Source: a virus
IMG/VR virus record: IMGVR_UViG_3300047300_000255
Coordinates: 1-38,201 of that record
Strand: one strand, 5' to 3'
DNA: 38,201 bases
Shown here: positions 15,155-21,886 of the stretch, piece after piece
Layout of the letters: each line of letters begins with the position of its first letter
Numbering within the stretch: the first letter of the stretch is position 1
The notes under the pieces: model-generated
Told to the model about the DNA's origin: nothing
Database searches by the model: none
Seen by the model: only the letters and a program-made list of their open reading frames with translations
Made by a program: the position numbers and the translations under genes

Positions 15155-17042
15155 AATTACCTGCTGTGCAACTTAACATTTGAGCGCCTTCGACGTTATC
15201 AGTGTTTTCAGTCATCTTTTCCCAGTCGATTGTAGCAGGCATGATTGCCAAGGCTTCTTCATATTCTTCTTTAGTGCAAGAGGAATAAGGGGCCTGCCTG
15301 TAACTTCCACCGTCCATAGGTAGATACGATACACCAGTGATTTCATCGAAGTGCTCCCATGTCCATGCTCCTACTTTAGGCCACTCATTCTCGTTAACTG
15401 AGATTGTAACTGAAGGCTTATGCTCACACCAGTAACGCTGGAATGTCAACCACAGTTGCAAGTGCTCAATAGCTGACAAATCTTCACGTAGACGAGCACC
15501 TTCAGGTGTCTTCATGGGGAAGCTAAAGACCACAGTAGAGTCAGGCTTCATCACGCAAGGCTCCCAAGGAAATCCTGAATCCTTCAAGAAAGAAGTAAGC
15601 GGATCTTTGGCATCAGAGCGTACACGGCGAATGAAATAACTACTATGTTGAGGATGAATGCCGCTGGCAGTACCAGTGAGCTGACTAACAGTTCCTTCAG
15701 GCTTGACACACGTGATCGCAGCAGAAGAATTGATGCCAAGTTCAGCAGCAAGGTGCTTATTAGTATCCACAGCAACATTCTTCAATTCCTCAAGTCGTTT
15801 AGAAAGTTCTAAATCATAGACGTTATTTAACAACGTATTGTCTAGGATACCTGTCATGGAGACACCCAACAGACGCTCTTCCTCGGTGTTAGTCTGCCAC
15901 ACCTTACGAAGATAAGGAAAGCTAGTTAGCGTCGATTGGAAAGTGCCGAGGATTGTTGCAATAGTGACTTTCTCTTTAAGAGACTCCATATCATCATCCG
16001 AGCGAACAATGACTGAGCTGAGATTGCAAAACTGATAAGGACGGAGAATGATTTCAGAGCAAGGGTTAGTGCCCCACTCTTTACCCAATACACGACGACC
16101 ATTCTTAGCAGCTTGAGATTCTGACGCATACCGGTTAAAGATCCCTCGTTCACCTGAGTGTGATTCATAAATGTTACTCCATTCACGCATGAACTGACCT
16201 ACATCAGGCTTAACGTCATACACGGCTGAGTTGTTAGCCAAGGCTCGTTGACCATTACCGTCCCACCAGTTACCTGCCTTAGCGTGAGCCATACGGTCAT
16301 CATCCAAGTCAGACAAAGAGATCATCGCTGATCGGCGTACACCGCCAACGACAACTACTTCGCCAATCTTGCAAAGTATGTCATGCACTTCAATAGAATA
16401 GAGTTTTCGTCCTTGGGCTGATTTAAACTTATTGGTAACGTATCGGAAGAGTTCAACGAGAGGATCTGGCCCGGACGCACGGCCTCCAAAGGTTTTGAGT
16501 CTTGTACCCGCAGGGCGAACAGAGGAGACATCCCACTTAGGCGCTTCACCAGAGTAGAGTAACGCGATAAGTTGACGCAACGCCTTTGCCCATCCCTCCT
16601 TCGAGTCCTTAACCGAGATGGTTGTGTTACTTTCATAGATTTTCTCCGGAATTTCAGGTAAACGGTTAACATATTTGCGCTCTACAGAAAAGCCCACACC
16701 AGTGCCACAAAGCAGAATATACATTGCTTCGTCGAAAGCTTTGGGGTCATCAATAGGAAGGTAACTACAGTTATAGCCAGCTACGTTTTGACGTTCAAGA
16801 GCTTCCCCAGCAGTCATCAAAGAGCGCATGGAAGGCATAACGTCCAAACCCACAATAGCATTGTAGATACGGTCGTAAAGATTCCCATCAAGCGTATAGT
16901 TATGTTTCTCACGAAGGTGTTTAGACATAAAACTCATGTACCGATGTACTGTTTCATGCCAGTGTTCACGACGGCCTTTATCGTCCAAGTAGCGGCTATA
17001 GCGGCTCTTAGCGATATAGGTTTGGTAAGGTGTCATTTTCAT
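15144..17042 (-). CDS. nrdJ: Class II (adenosylcobalamin-dependent) ribonucleoside-triphosphate reductase
   Basis: A 632-residue monomeric-type RNR that reduces ribonucleotides to deoxyribonucleotides using coenzyme B12. All key residues known from the Lactobacillus leichmannii enzyme have counterparts: Cys92 (GYNCSYLPI), Cys328 and Glu330 (NPCSEI), Cys339 (QFCNLSS) and the C-terminal redox pair Cys625/Cys630 (SCTAGNC). The 11-residue gap between Cys328 and Cys339 equals that between C408 and C419. It is near full length, so probably active. The HNH gene downstream starts inside its last codons. It is a hallmark of SIO1/cobavirus-type podoviruses. Confidence 0.93.
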   Translation of the reverse strand: MKMTPYQTYIAKSRYSRYLDDKGRREHWHETVHRYMSFMSKHLREKHNYTLDGNLYDRIYNAIVGLDVMPSMRSLMTAGEALERQNVAGYNCSYLPIDDPKAFDEAMYILLCGTGVGFSVERKYVNRLPEIPEKIYESNTTISVKDSKEGWAKALRQLIALLYSGEAPKWDVSSVRPAGTRLKTFGGRASGPDPLVELFRYVTNKFKSAQGRKLYSIEVHDILCKIGEVVVVGGVRRSAMISLSDLDDDRMAHAKAGNWWDGNGQRALANNSAVYDVKPDVGQFMREWSNIYESHSGERGIFNRYASESQAAKNGRRVLGKEWGTNPCSEIILRPYQFCNLSSVIVRSDDDMESLKEKVTIATILGTFQSTLTSFPYLRKVWQTNTEEERLLGVSMTGILDNTLLNNVYDLELSKRLEELKNVAVDTNKHLAAELGINSSAAITCVKPEGTVSQLTGTASGIHPQHSSYFIRRVRSDAKDPLTSFLKDSGFPWEPCVMKPDSTVVFSFPMKTPEGARLREDLSAIEHLQLWLTFQRYWCEHKPSVTISVNENEWPKVGAWTWEHFDEITGVSYLPMDGGSYRQAPYSSCTKEEYEEALAIMPATIDWEKMTENTDNVEGAQMLSCTAGNCEI

Positions 17043-17395
17043 TTGTTGTTCTCTTGGTTGTCAAAGTTGAGTAGAAATAGCAAACAGCAAATAGCGTGTG
17101 CCAGATGAGAAAGCCCCGTCTCACTGTCCGCCTTGTCTTCAAGCTTGTAAGCTACGATATGGCGCATTGCTGCATCCCAATACCTAGCCTGAGCGTTGTC
17201 AACGTGCTTCCAGTTGTCAGGGGCGTATTTTTTGGCCCCAAATTCTAGCACTTTTACGACCTCTTGTAAAGAGTCTAGAGGAATTAAACTGTAACGTAGT
17301 TTACTACCATCAAATTTGATACCTTTAGTATTAACTTCAGGCAAATTCAATGCAGCCTTGTACTCTTCAATTTCCTTTATTGTCGGTTTTCCCAC
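17039..17395 (-). CDS. MazZ/DUF5664-like nucleotide pyrophosphohydrolase
   Basis: A 118-residue protein starting at GTG 17395 (AGGAAG just upstream; a longer ATG frame from 17440 would overlap the previous gene further). It has the family pattern GIKFDGSKLRYSLIPLDSLQ, LEFGAKKYAPDNWKHV, RYWDAAMRHIVAY, DSETGLSHLAHAI and CCLLFLL. This family (N-terminal dATP/dGTP diphosphohydrolase type) is all-helical and uses acidic residues and histidines to bind metal. Its stop overlaps the RNR start (ATGA). It probably trims the (d)NTP pool, but substrate is not known. No PurZ homologue is present in the window. Confidence 0.75.
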   Translation of the reverse strand: MGKPTIKEIEEYKAALNLPEVNTKGIKFDGSKLRYSLIPLDSLQEVVKVLEFGAKKYAPDNWKHVDNAQARYWDAAMRHIVAYKLEDKADSETGLSHLAHAICCLLFLLNFDNQENNK

Positions 17396-18149
17396 TGTAC
17401 TTCCTCTCCAAGTATTCGATTGATAAAAACATCTCGTCAAAGTGTCCGTCTTCTACCTCATTCATCACCAATAAGCCTCGCCAATGACGATTGCTTAACT
17501 GATCCATGTAGTCTTCATCATGTAGATAATAACTGCCAGCGACAATAGCACAGATAGGTTTTCCATCAGCGCGTTTGCCATAAGCGATTTGTTTTCCTTG
17601 TTGGTGACCAGCGACACAAGACATATGAAGCTTGCTAATGATAGCGGCAGGAGAAGCAGCAGGGCGTCCCATCGCACCAACAGGCCAGTAATGGTTAAAC
17701 CCAACACCATTAATGAAAACAGGATGTAGAAACTCATGTACTTCCCAATCTTTCAAGTTAAGGTCATCATAGGTCAATAAACCTTCAAGCATAGGATTGT
17801 TGTTAACAGCCCTTGTCAGTCGATTCTCATGGTTACCCTTCAAGAAGACCATACGAGGCTTGTACACCTTCTGTTTGTTCTCTTTCTGACTCTTTTGGAG
17901 AGCGTGTAGAGGATTCAACAGAGTCATCATTCCTGTATTCCCTGCTGCGACATCAGCAAGATAGCGTTTACCTTCGAAGTATTTGCTACCTGCTTTGTCG
18001 TGGCTAGAGAGACTAGGAAAGTCCCAATGATCCCCTAAGTGAACAACTACATCAGGACGGTACTCACAGATTGCTTTCCCTGCCCATGTTAGGTGTTCTT
18101 GAGGTGCATCAGGCTTACATTGAGTATCTGGAATGCAAAGGATCCTCAT
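17367..18149 (-). CDS. Calcineurin-like metallophosphoesterase
   Basis: A 260-residue protein with the metallophosphoesterase motif set: IPDTQ (start), VVHLGDHWDFPS, FLKGNHENRL and VAGHQQGKQ, supplying the Asp/His/Asn ligands of a two-metal centre. Start chosen at ATG 18149, two bases after the previous stop, because IPDTQ then lies at the N-terminus as usual; AAGGAAG lies 11-17 bases upstream. A frame from 18179 would add ten residues. Such enzymes occur in SIO1-like and other marine phages; proposed roles are DNA repair or nucleotide turnover. The substrate cannot be told from sequence. Confidence 0.82.
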   Translation of the reverse strand: MRILCIPDTQCKPDAPQEHLTWAGKAICEYRPDVVVHLGDHWDFPSLSSHDKAGSKYFEGKRYLADVAAGNTGMMTLLNPLHALQKSQKENKQKVYKPRMVFLKGNHENRLTRAVNNNPMLEGLLTYDDLNLKDWEVHEFLHPVFINGVGFNHYWPVGAMGRPAASPAAIISKLHMSCVAGHQQGKQIAYGKRADGKPICAIVAGSYYLHDEDYMDQLSNRHWRGLLVMNEVEDGHFDEMFLSIEYLERKYSGKTDNKGN

Positions 18150-18150
18150 T

Positions 18151-18597
18151 TTATTTAAACACTTCCTTAGAAGGCCCATTGAAGTAGCCAGTGGTGTAGA
18201 CTTCAGGGAAGGCTAACAAGAGCTGCTGAAGAACTTCATCATTCAAGCTACGACCATAGCCTGCTATAGGTTTTCCAGTAAAGGGGTTAATATCATTGAG
18301 AGGGAATTGCACTGAATAGTAAACCTGATCTTTGATGCTATAGCCGTAATGTTTCTCCATTTCGTCCATTATACGGTCAAGGACTTCCATCCAAGTGGTC
18401 TCGTGAGGCTCAATGATATAGGTGTGCTTAATAGGCCGTGTCTCACCATTCTCATCAATCCACTCATTCGTCACCATTTCAAAAGCCCAATAATCATCAT
18501 CTAAAACTTCTTGTTCTACGAAAGCTACAGGTTTAGTCCACAAGTTCTTGATCTTTTCAAGTTGTTCAGTGAACCACATTGAAAGTTTTAACATCAT
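18151..18597 (-). CDS. Hypothetical protein
   Basis: A 148-residue protein starting at the ATG-ATG at 18597 with AAGGAAAC upstream. The start (MLKLSMWFTEQLEKIKNLWT) is amphipathic. The rest is acidic with YIIEPHETTWMEVLDRIMDE and VQFPLNDINPFTGKPIAGYG, suggesting a folded cytoplasmic protein. I do not recognise a family. It lies between the phosphoesterase and a small unknown in the nucleotide-metabolism part of the operon. Confidence 0.65.
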   Translation of the reverse strand: MMLKLSMWFTEQLEKIKNLWTKPVAFVEQEVLDDDYWAFEMVTNEWIDENGETRPIKHTYIIEPHETTWMEVLDRIMDEMEKHYGYSIKDQVYYSVQFPLNDINPFTGKPIAGYGRSLNDEVLQQLLLAFPEVYTTGYFNGPSKEVFK

Positions 18598-18640
18598 AGT
18601 TGTTTCCTTTTTAGGTTGGTTGATTACATGGAAATAGTCG

Positions 18641-18847
18641 TCAAGTGTCATTGAAGTCTCCGTCTACTGGATGATACACGACCCATTGTGTCTCAAAGAT
18701 TCCGTTACCGTAGTCTTTAATCACTTTGGATGTCTGTATCATTCTACACCCTAATCGAGGATGGTCAGTTACGTACACTTTATAACACCCGTCAGTCCAA
18801 TCAGGATGGAAAGGTGGAGGTTTATAGTGAACTATTAGCTTACTCAT
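18641..18847 (-). CDS. Small hypothetical protein
   Basis: A 68-residue protein (start ATG 18847, overlapping the previous gene by eight bases). It begins SKLIVHYKPPPFHPDWTDGC and is Pro/Asp/Tyr-rich with VIKDYGNGIFETQWVVYHP, typical of small beta-rich folds. No known motif. Tight coupling with the genes on both sides supports it being real. Confidence 0.6.
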   Translation of the reverse strand: MSKLIVHYKPPPFHPDWTDGCYKVYVTDHPRLGCRMIQTSKVIKDYGNGIFETQWVVYHPVDGDFNDT

Positions 18848-19127
18848 AGTTGTCCCATTCTTCAACTACAAACATGAGTCGATAGTAAGGCTTTCCCTCA
18901 AAAGTATGTTTAGATACAAAAAAGCCACCTGAGGCTGTTGTGTATTCTTCGTGTCCGACACATGACTTCATAAGATATCGTGCAAATTTACGAAGCTGAC
19001 TTATACTAGGTGTTTCTGGATAAGTACTATGCCATGTCCACTCTAAAGTTTCCATTGTCTTCTGAACCTTATCAAAGTCAAATTCATCTAGGAATTCTTC
19101 AATGAGATCATTTTCATCCTTGTTCAT
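18840..19127 (-). CDS. Hypothetical acidic protein
   Basis: A 95-residue protein with an acidic N-terminus (NKDENDLIEEFLDEFDFDKV) and a core SQLRKFARYLMKSCVGH, then GGFFVSKHTFEGKPYYRLMF. Its ATG overlaps the end of thyX by 14 bases. No family recognised. Probably cytoplasmic. Confidence 0.6.
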   Translation of the reverse strand: MNKDENDLIEEFLDEFDFDKVQKTMETLEWTWHSTYPETPSISQLRKFARYLMKSCVGHEEYTTASGGFFVSKHTFEGKPYYRLMFVVEEWDNYE

Positions 19128-19752
19128 ACAGCTCCTTTATCGTTGGAAACTCAGCAAAGATGATATCACGACATTGATTAGCTACGTCACGATGTTCCTT
19201 CTGTGTTGCTGAATCACAACGGATGTCAATGTAGTGCAACCAGCTACGTAGAGTTCCATTCATGTACATCTTAGACATTGTGAGGCCTTCAGGGAGAAGC
19301 TTACGAGCTACTTCCTTAGCAACACCTTTGTCTAGAGCTGATGAGTACAAGAACTTAGCCTCATCTACGATTCTACGTTGGACACCTTCCCACCAATACT
19401 GAAGACTCACATCATCAGTGTAGAGACTATTCTGACGATTCTTTTCGTCTTGTAGTCGTACCTGTGATGTTTGAATGAAACCTTCAGAGACTGCGTAGCG
19501 TTGAGAGAACTCTTGGAAAGAGAAGCTACGATGACGCAAGATCTGACGAGCTATGTCACGAGTAGTCTCAATTTCCATGCAGACGTTCACCATCTCAAAA
19601 GGAGACCAGTGTTTGTTCTCAATAAGGTACTTTAGCAGTTTCGTCGCAGATGCAGTGTTGTTCTGGTTTGCCGGATTTGACACACGAGCCATATACGCAA
19701 TCTTTTGTTCCGCCTCCGGTGTCACCCACACTAGCTTGACTTGTTGGGACAT
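19114..19752 (-). CDS. thyX: Flavin-dependent thymidylate synthase ThyX
   Basis: A 212-residue protein with the ThyX motif RHRSFSFQEFSQRY at residues 73-86, which binds FAD and dUMP. It also has SPFEMVNVCMEIETTRDIAR before it and RSWLHYIDIRCDSATQKEHR after it. Length is normal. It makes dTMP from dUMP with methylene-tetrahydrofolate, NADPH and FAD, complementing the RNR in the same operon. GAGGAAGG lies just before the ATG. The upstream gene runs 134 bases into it in another frame. Confidence 0.95.
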   Translation of the reverse strand: MSQQVKLVWVTPEAEQKIAYMARVSNPANQNNTASATKLLKYLIENKHWSPFEMVNVCMEIETTRDIARQILRHRSFSFQEFSQRYAVSEGFIQTSQVRLQDEKNRQNSLYTDDVSLQYWWEGVQRRIVDEAKFLYSSALDKGVAKEVARKLLPEGLTMSKMYMNGTLRSWLHYIDIRCDSATQKEHRDVANQCRDIIFAEFPTIKELYEQG

Positions 19753-19891
19753 ACTGTTTACCTTCCTCTACTGCTCTTTTTAACATTTCAACTAAACCAA
19801 AATTGACTAACTGTTGTACCTCCAGTGGAGATAGAGTCAAGTCAAAGTCAGCACTACCGTCTTCATTTTCCTTCGTTAAGATAAGCTCCAT
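19619..19891 (-). CDS. Hypothetical protein overlapping thyX
   Basis: A 90-residue frame with a GGAG 8 bases before the ATG. The N-terminal half (LTKENEDGSADFDLTLSPLE, then VQQLVNFGLVEMLKRAVEEG) looks like small phage proteins with this EDGSADF start. The C-terminal 44 residues are read through the start of thyX in another frame and are Cys-rich (five Cys) but may simply be overlap. Also overlaps the end of the endonuclease I gene by 29 bases. Function unknown. Confidence 0.6.
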   Translation of the reverse strand: MELILTKENEDGSADFDLTLSPLEVQQLVNFGLVEMLKRAVEEGKQYVPTSQASVGDTGGGTKDCVYGSCVKSGKPEQHCICDETAKVPY

Positions 19892-20318
19892 CTTTCAAAC
19901 TCCTTCTGCGTTCCTTAATCCAATGATCTGGAATCTCTCTATCAGCAAACTGAAAGCCATTCTTGTTACACCAATCAGCGTAAGTAGTTCGACTAGCTTT
20001 ACTGATCTTTTGCTTGCTATTAGAGAAGACAAATCGGATGTCTAGGTGGGGTTGCTGGCGCTTAATCAGTAAGTGCTTCTTACGATCAGCTACTAAGAAC
20101 CTACCTTTACTCTCAATGATGATCCCATTCTCAAGTTCAAAATCTGCTGTGTACTGGTGCTCAGTAGCAGGTTGAATGTACCTGATCTTAGTCTCTTCAT
20201 AAGTGTACTTGACACCTCTAGCTCTCAAGGATTCCGCTAAGTCCTCTTCAAGACCTGAGCGATAACCATTCTTGATAGCGTGTGCTCGTCGTTTACTTAC
20301 AATCTTACGAGTTACCAT
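19863..20318 (-). CDS. Endonuclease I (T7 gp3-like Holliday junction resolvase)
   Basis: A 151-residue protein with the catalytic set Glu24 (GLEEDLAESL), Asp59, Glu69 and Lys71 (YTADFELENGIIIESKGRF). The spacing matches T7 endonuclease I (E20, D55, E65, K67) exactly, shifted by four. The basic N-terminus contacts DNA in T7. It resolves branched DNA before packaging and, in T7, helps break down host DNA. It sits with the exonuclease as a recombination/degradation pair. Confidence 0.93.
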   Translation of the reverse strand: MVTRKIVSKRRAHAIKNGYRSGLEEDLAESLRARGVKYTYEETKIRYIQPATEHQYTADFELENGIIIESKGRFLVADRKKHLLIKRQQPHLDIRFVFSNSKQKISKASRTTYADWCNKNGFQFADREIPDHWIKERRRSLKDGAYLNEGK

Positions 20319-20320
20319 AG

Positions 20321-20605
20321 TTACAGTTTTGTTCTTTCATACTGATGTAACAACTGACCAAAAGCATCAATGAAAACCTCATCGTGCTGTGAATGCCCCA
20401 TAGAGAACATGATAGCGTGTACGAGTTCATGGAAGAATGTTTGCTCAGTGTAGTTCTTGTTCATTCCATTACGAATGTAGATCATCTGAGTAGCACAATC
20501 ACACTTACCGTACTCGCTAAGATCATCTACGAACTTGACGTTCCACTGACACCCAACGAGGTAGAAGCTAGTGGGCACATCTGGTTTGGTTCTCTTCGTA
20601 GCCAT
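20321..20605 (-). CDS. Small HExxH zinc-metallopeptidase-like protein
   Basis: A 94-residue protein with QTFFHELVHAIMFSMG (His59-Glu60-x-x-His63, a zincin signature) and downstream acidic DEVFIDAFGQLLHQY that may give the third ligand. KCDCATQMIYIRNG lies before it. It resembles the minimal ImmA/IrrE- or SprT-like peptidase cores seen in phages. The first 26 codons overlap the exonuclease gene in another frame. Target unknown; a role in cutting a host regulator would be speculation. Confidence 0.72.
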   Translation of the reverse strand: MATKRTKPDVPTSFYLVGCQWNVKFVDDLSEYGKCDCATQMIYIRNGMNKNYTEQTFFHELVHAIMFSMGHSQHDEVFIDAFGQLLHQYERTKL

Positions 20606-21252
20606 AAAAGATTCAAGTTTTCATCGACACGAAGTTGATTACCATCGTAAGCTTTGAGACAAGCGTCATAGTATTCCCTTTCAGTTTTACAATCCTTTAA
20701 AAGCTTTTCAGCCTTCTTAGGCCCAATGCCTTTCAAGCCAATGATGTTGTCAATACGATCCCCTGTGAGCACTTGAGTGAATAAGTTACGTAGACCTTCT
20801 TCCTCAGTAACGTAGTATTCCTCTTTCTTCACAAAGTTGTAATGCCATCCTGCAACTTGATCTAGGTCTTTGTCGATGGAGACAATCCATCCACCTGTCT
20901 TAGTTGCCTCGATAGCCACTGCATCATCAGCTTCTTGACCCTCTACCAGTTCTGCACCGAGGCGCTGGAGATGGTTCCTGATAGCTGTGTAATGTACTGG
21001 CTTCTTAGCATCCTTTCTGTTCCCTTTGTAAGGCTCAGTGACTGCAATCTCATTCCTGAAGTTACCACGACCTGTAATGTAAGCTTTGTAGTCATCACAC
21101 TTCAAGTCATCGTAAACGATCTCATGGATCAACTGAGTCACACGAGCCAAACAAATATCTTCACTAACATCTTCGCTGGCAAAACCTACTCGATAGCAGA
21201 TAATGTCAGCGTCAATGATGGCTAGACGAGGCTTATCGTTAGAGAGCTTCAT
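20527..21252 (-). CDS. 5'-3' exonuclease (T7 gp6-like, FEN/PIN fold)
   Basis: A 241-residue protein with AIIDADIICYR at the N-terminus, VEGQEADDAVAIEA, WIVSIDKDLDQVAGW and the helix-hairpin-helix segment TGDRIDNIIGLKGIGPKKAE. These are the acidic metal sites and DNA-binding turn of the FEN family. In T7 the enzyme removes primers and takes part in host DNA breakdown. The C-terminal ~26 codons overlap the metallopeptidase gene. The start overlaps the SSB end by 14 bases. Confidence 0.9.
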   Translation of the reverse strand: MKLSNDKPRLAIIDADIICYRVGFASEDVSEDICLARVTQLIHEIVYDDLKCDDYKAYITGRGNFRNEIAVTEPYKGNRKDAKKPVHYTAIRNHLQRLGAELVEGQEADDAVAIEATKTGGWIVSIDKDLDQVAGWHYNFVKKEEYYVTEEEGLRNLFTQVLTGDRIDNIIGLKGIGPKKAEKLLKDCKTEREYYDACLKAYDGNQLRVDENLNLLWLRREPNQMCPLASTSLGVSGTSSS

Positions 21253-21658
21253 CTTCCTCAGCTTGTGGCTCAGGTGTATAAGTTACAACTTCAGTCACCA
21301 TCAGCTTCTTGATAGTAGGTGAGTTACCATACTTAGCTGACATACGATGAGTGTAAGCAGTGATAACAGCGGTACATTTAGAACCATTACCGAGAGCTTT
21401 CACATCCACTTCTTTCATGGTGTCATCAGTAGGGTTGAACAAGTACTTGCTCTTAGCCACGATGAAGTTACCCATAGAATCCTTGTGCTTGACTTTGATG
21501 CCCAAGCTTGTCAATTTAGCTGCATCGTCATCACTGATGTTACCGATGGTGCACTCATAGCGGTCATTGTCGTTGTTGAATGCTGTGTTGAACTCAGCCA
21601 TCCACTTAGACCAAAACAATTCACCGTTAATCTTTACTGGTTTCAAATCACCTGACAT
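21239..21658 (-). CDS. Single-stranded DNA-binding protein (gp2.5-like role)
   Basis: A 139-residue protein starting after AAAGGAAAC. It has a beta-rich core (VKINGELFWSKWMAEFN, RYECTIGNISDDDAAKL, CTAVITAYTHRMSAKYGNSP) and an acidic C-terminal tail ending AEEDEAL, typical of phage SSBs that contact the polymerase and helicase with the tail. It lies between DNA polymerase and exonuclease genes, as in related podoviruses. The family match is by pattern and position. Confidence 0.75.
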   Translation of the reverse strand: MSGDLKPVKINGELFWSKWMAEFNTAFNNDNDRYECTIGNISDDDAAKLTSLGIKVKHKDSMGNFIVAKSKYLFNPTDDTMKEVDVKALGNGSKCTAVITAYTHRMSAKYGNSPTIKKLMVTEVVTYTPEPQAEEDEAL

Positions 21659-21700
21659 TTTAAAGTTTCCTTTTTAAGTTTAAGAACCCTACTGGGTACG

Positions 21701-21886
21701 TTATTGCAAATAGCTACCTTCTTTACGAGAGGCTGCTTCTGCTTCATCCTCAATGTACGCTAGAGCTGCTGAGAGCACTAAGTATACATCGAGAATATCT
21801 AGATCATCGCTGTGCAGTAGCATGAAAGATTCATCGCTAATGTTCAGCATGATCTGAGATTTTAGTTTATTTGATCTGTCTATCAA
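21701..21886 (-). CDS. Small acidic hypothetical protein, TTG start
   Basis: A 61-residue acidic protein. The best start is TTG at 21886: GGAGGGAG lies seven bases upstream, and TTGA overlaps the polymerase stop codon. An ATG at 21937 has no ribosome-binding site and would overlap polymerase by 55 bases. The core SDESFMLLHSDDLDILDVYL followed by ALAYIEDEAEAA is helical. No family recognised. Confidence 0.55.
   Translation of the reverse strand: MIDRSNKLKSQIMLNISDESFMLLHSDDLDILDVYLVLSAALAYIEDEAEAASRKEGSYLQ

Noticed and set aside
14574-15176. Plus-strand frames across glutaredoxin and the first HNH gene
   Set aside because: Antisense to genes with clear motifs (CPAC, DRID) and without start signals; shadows.
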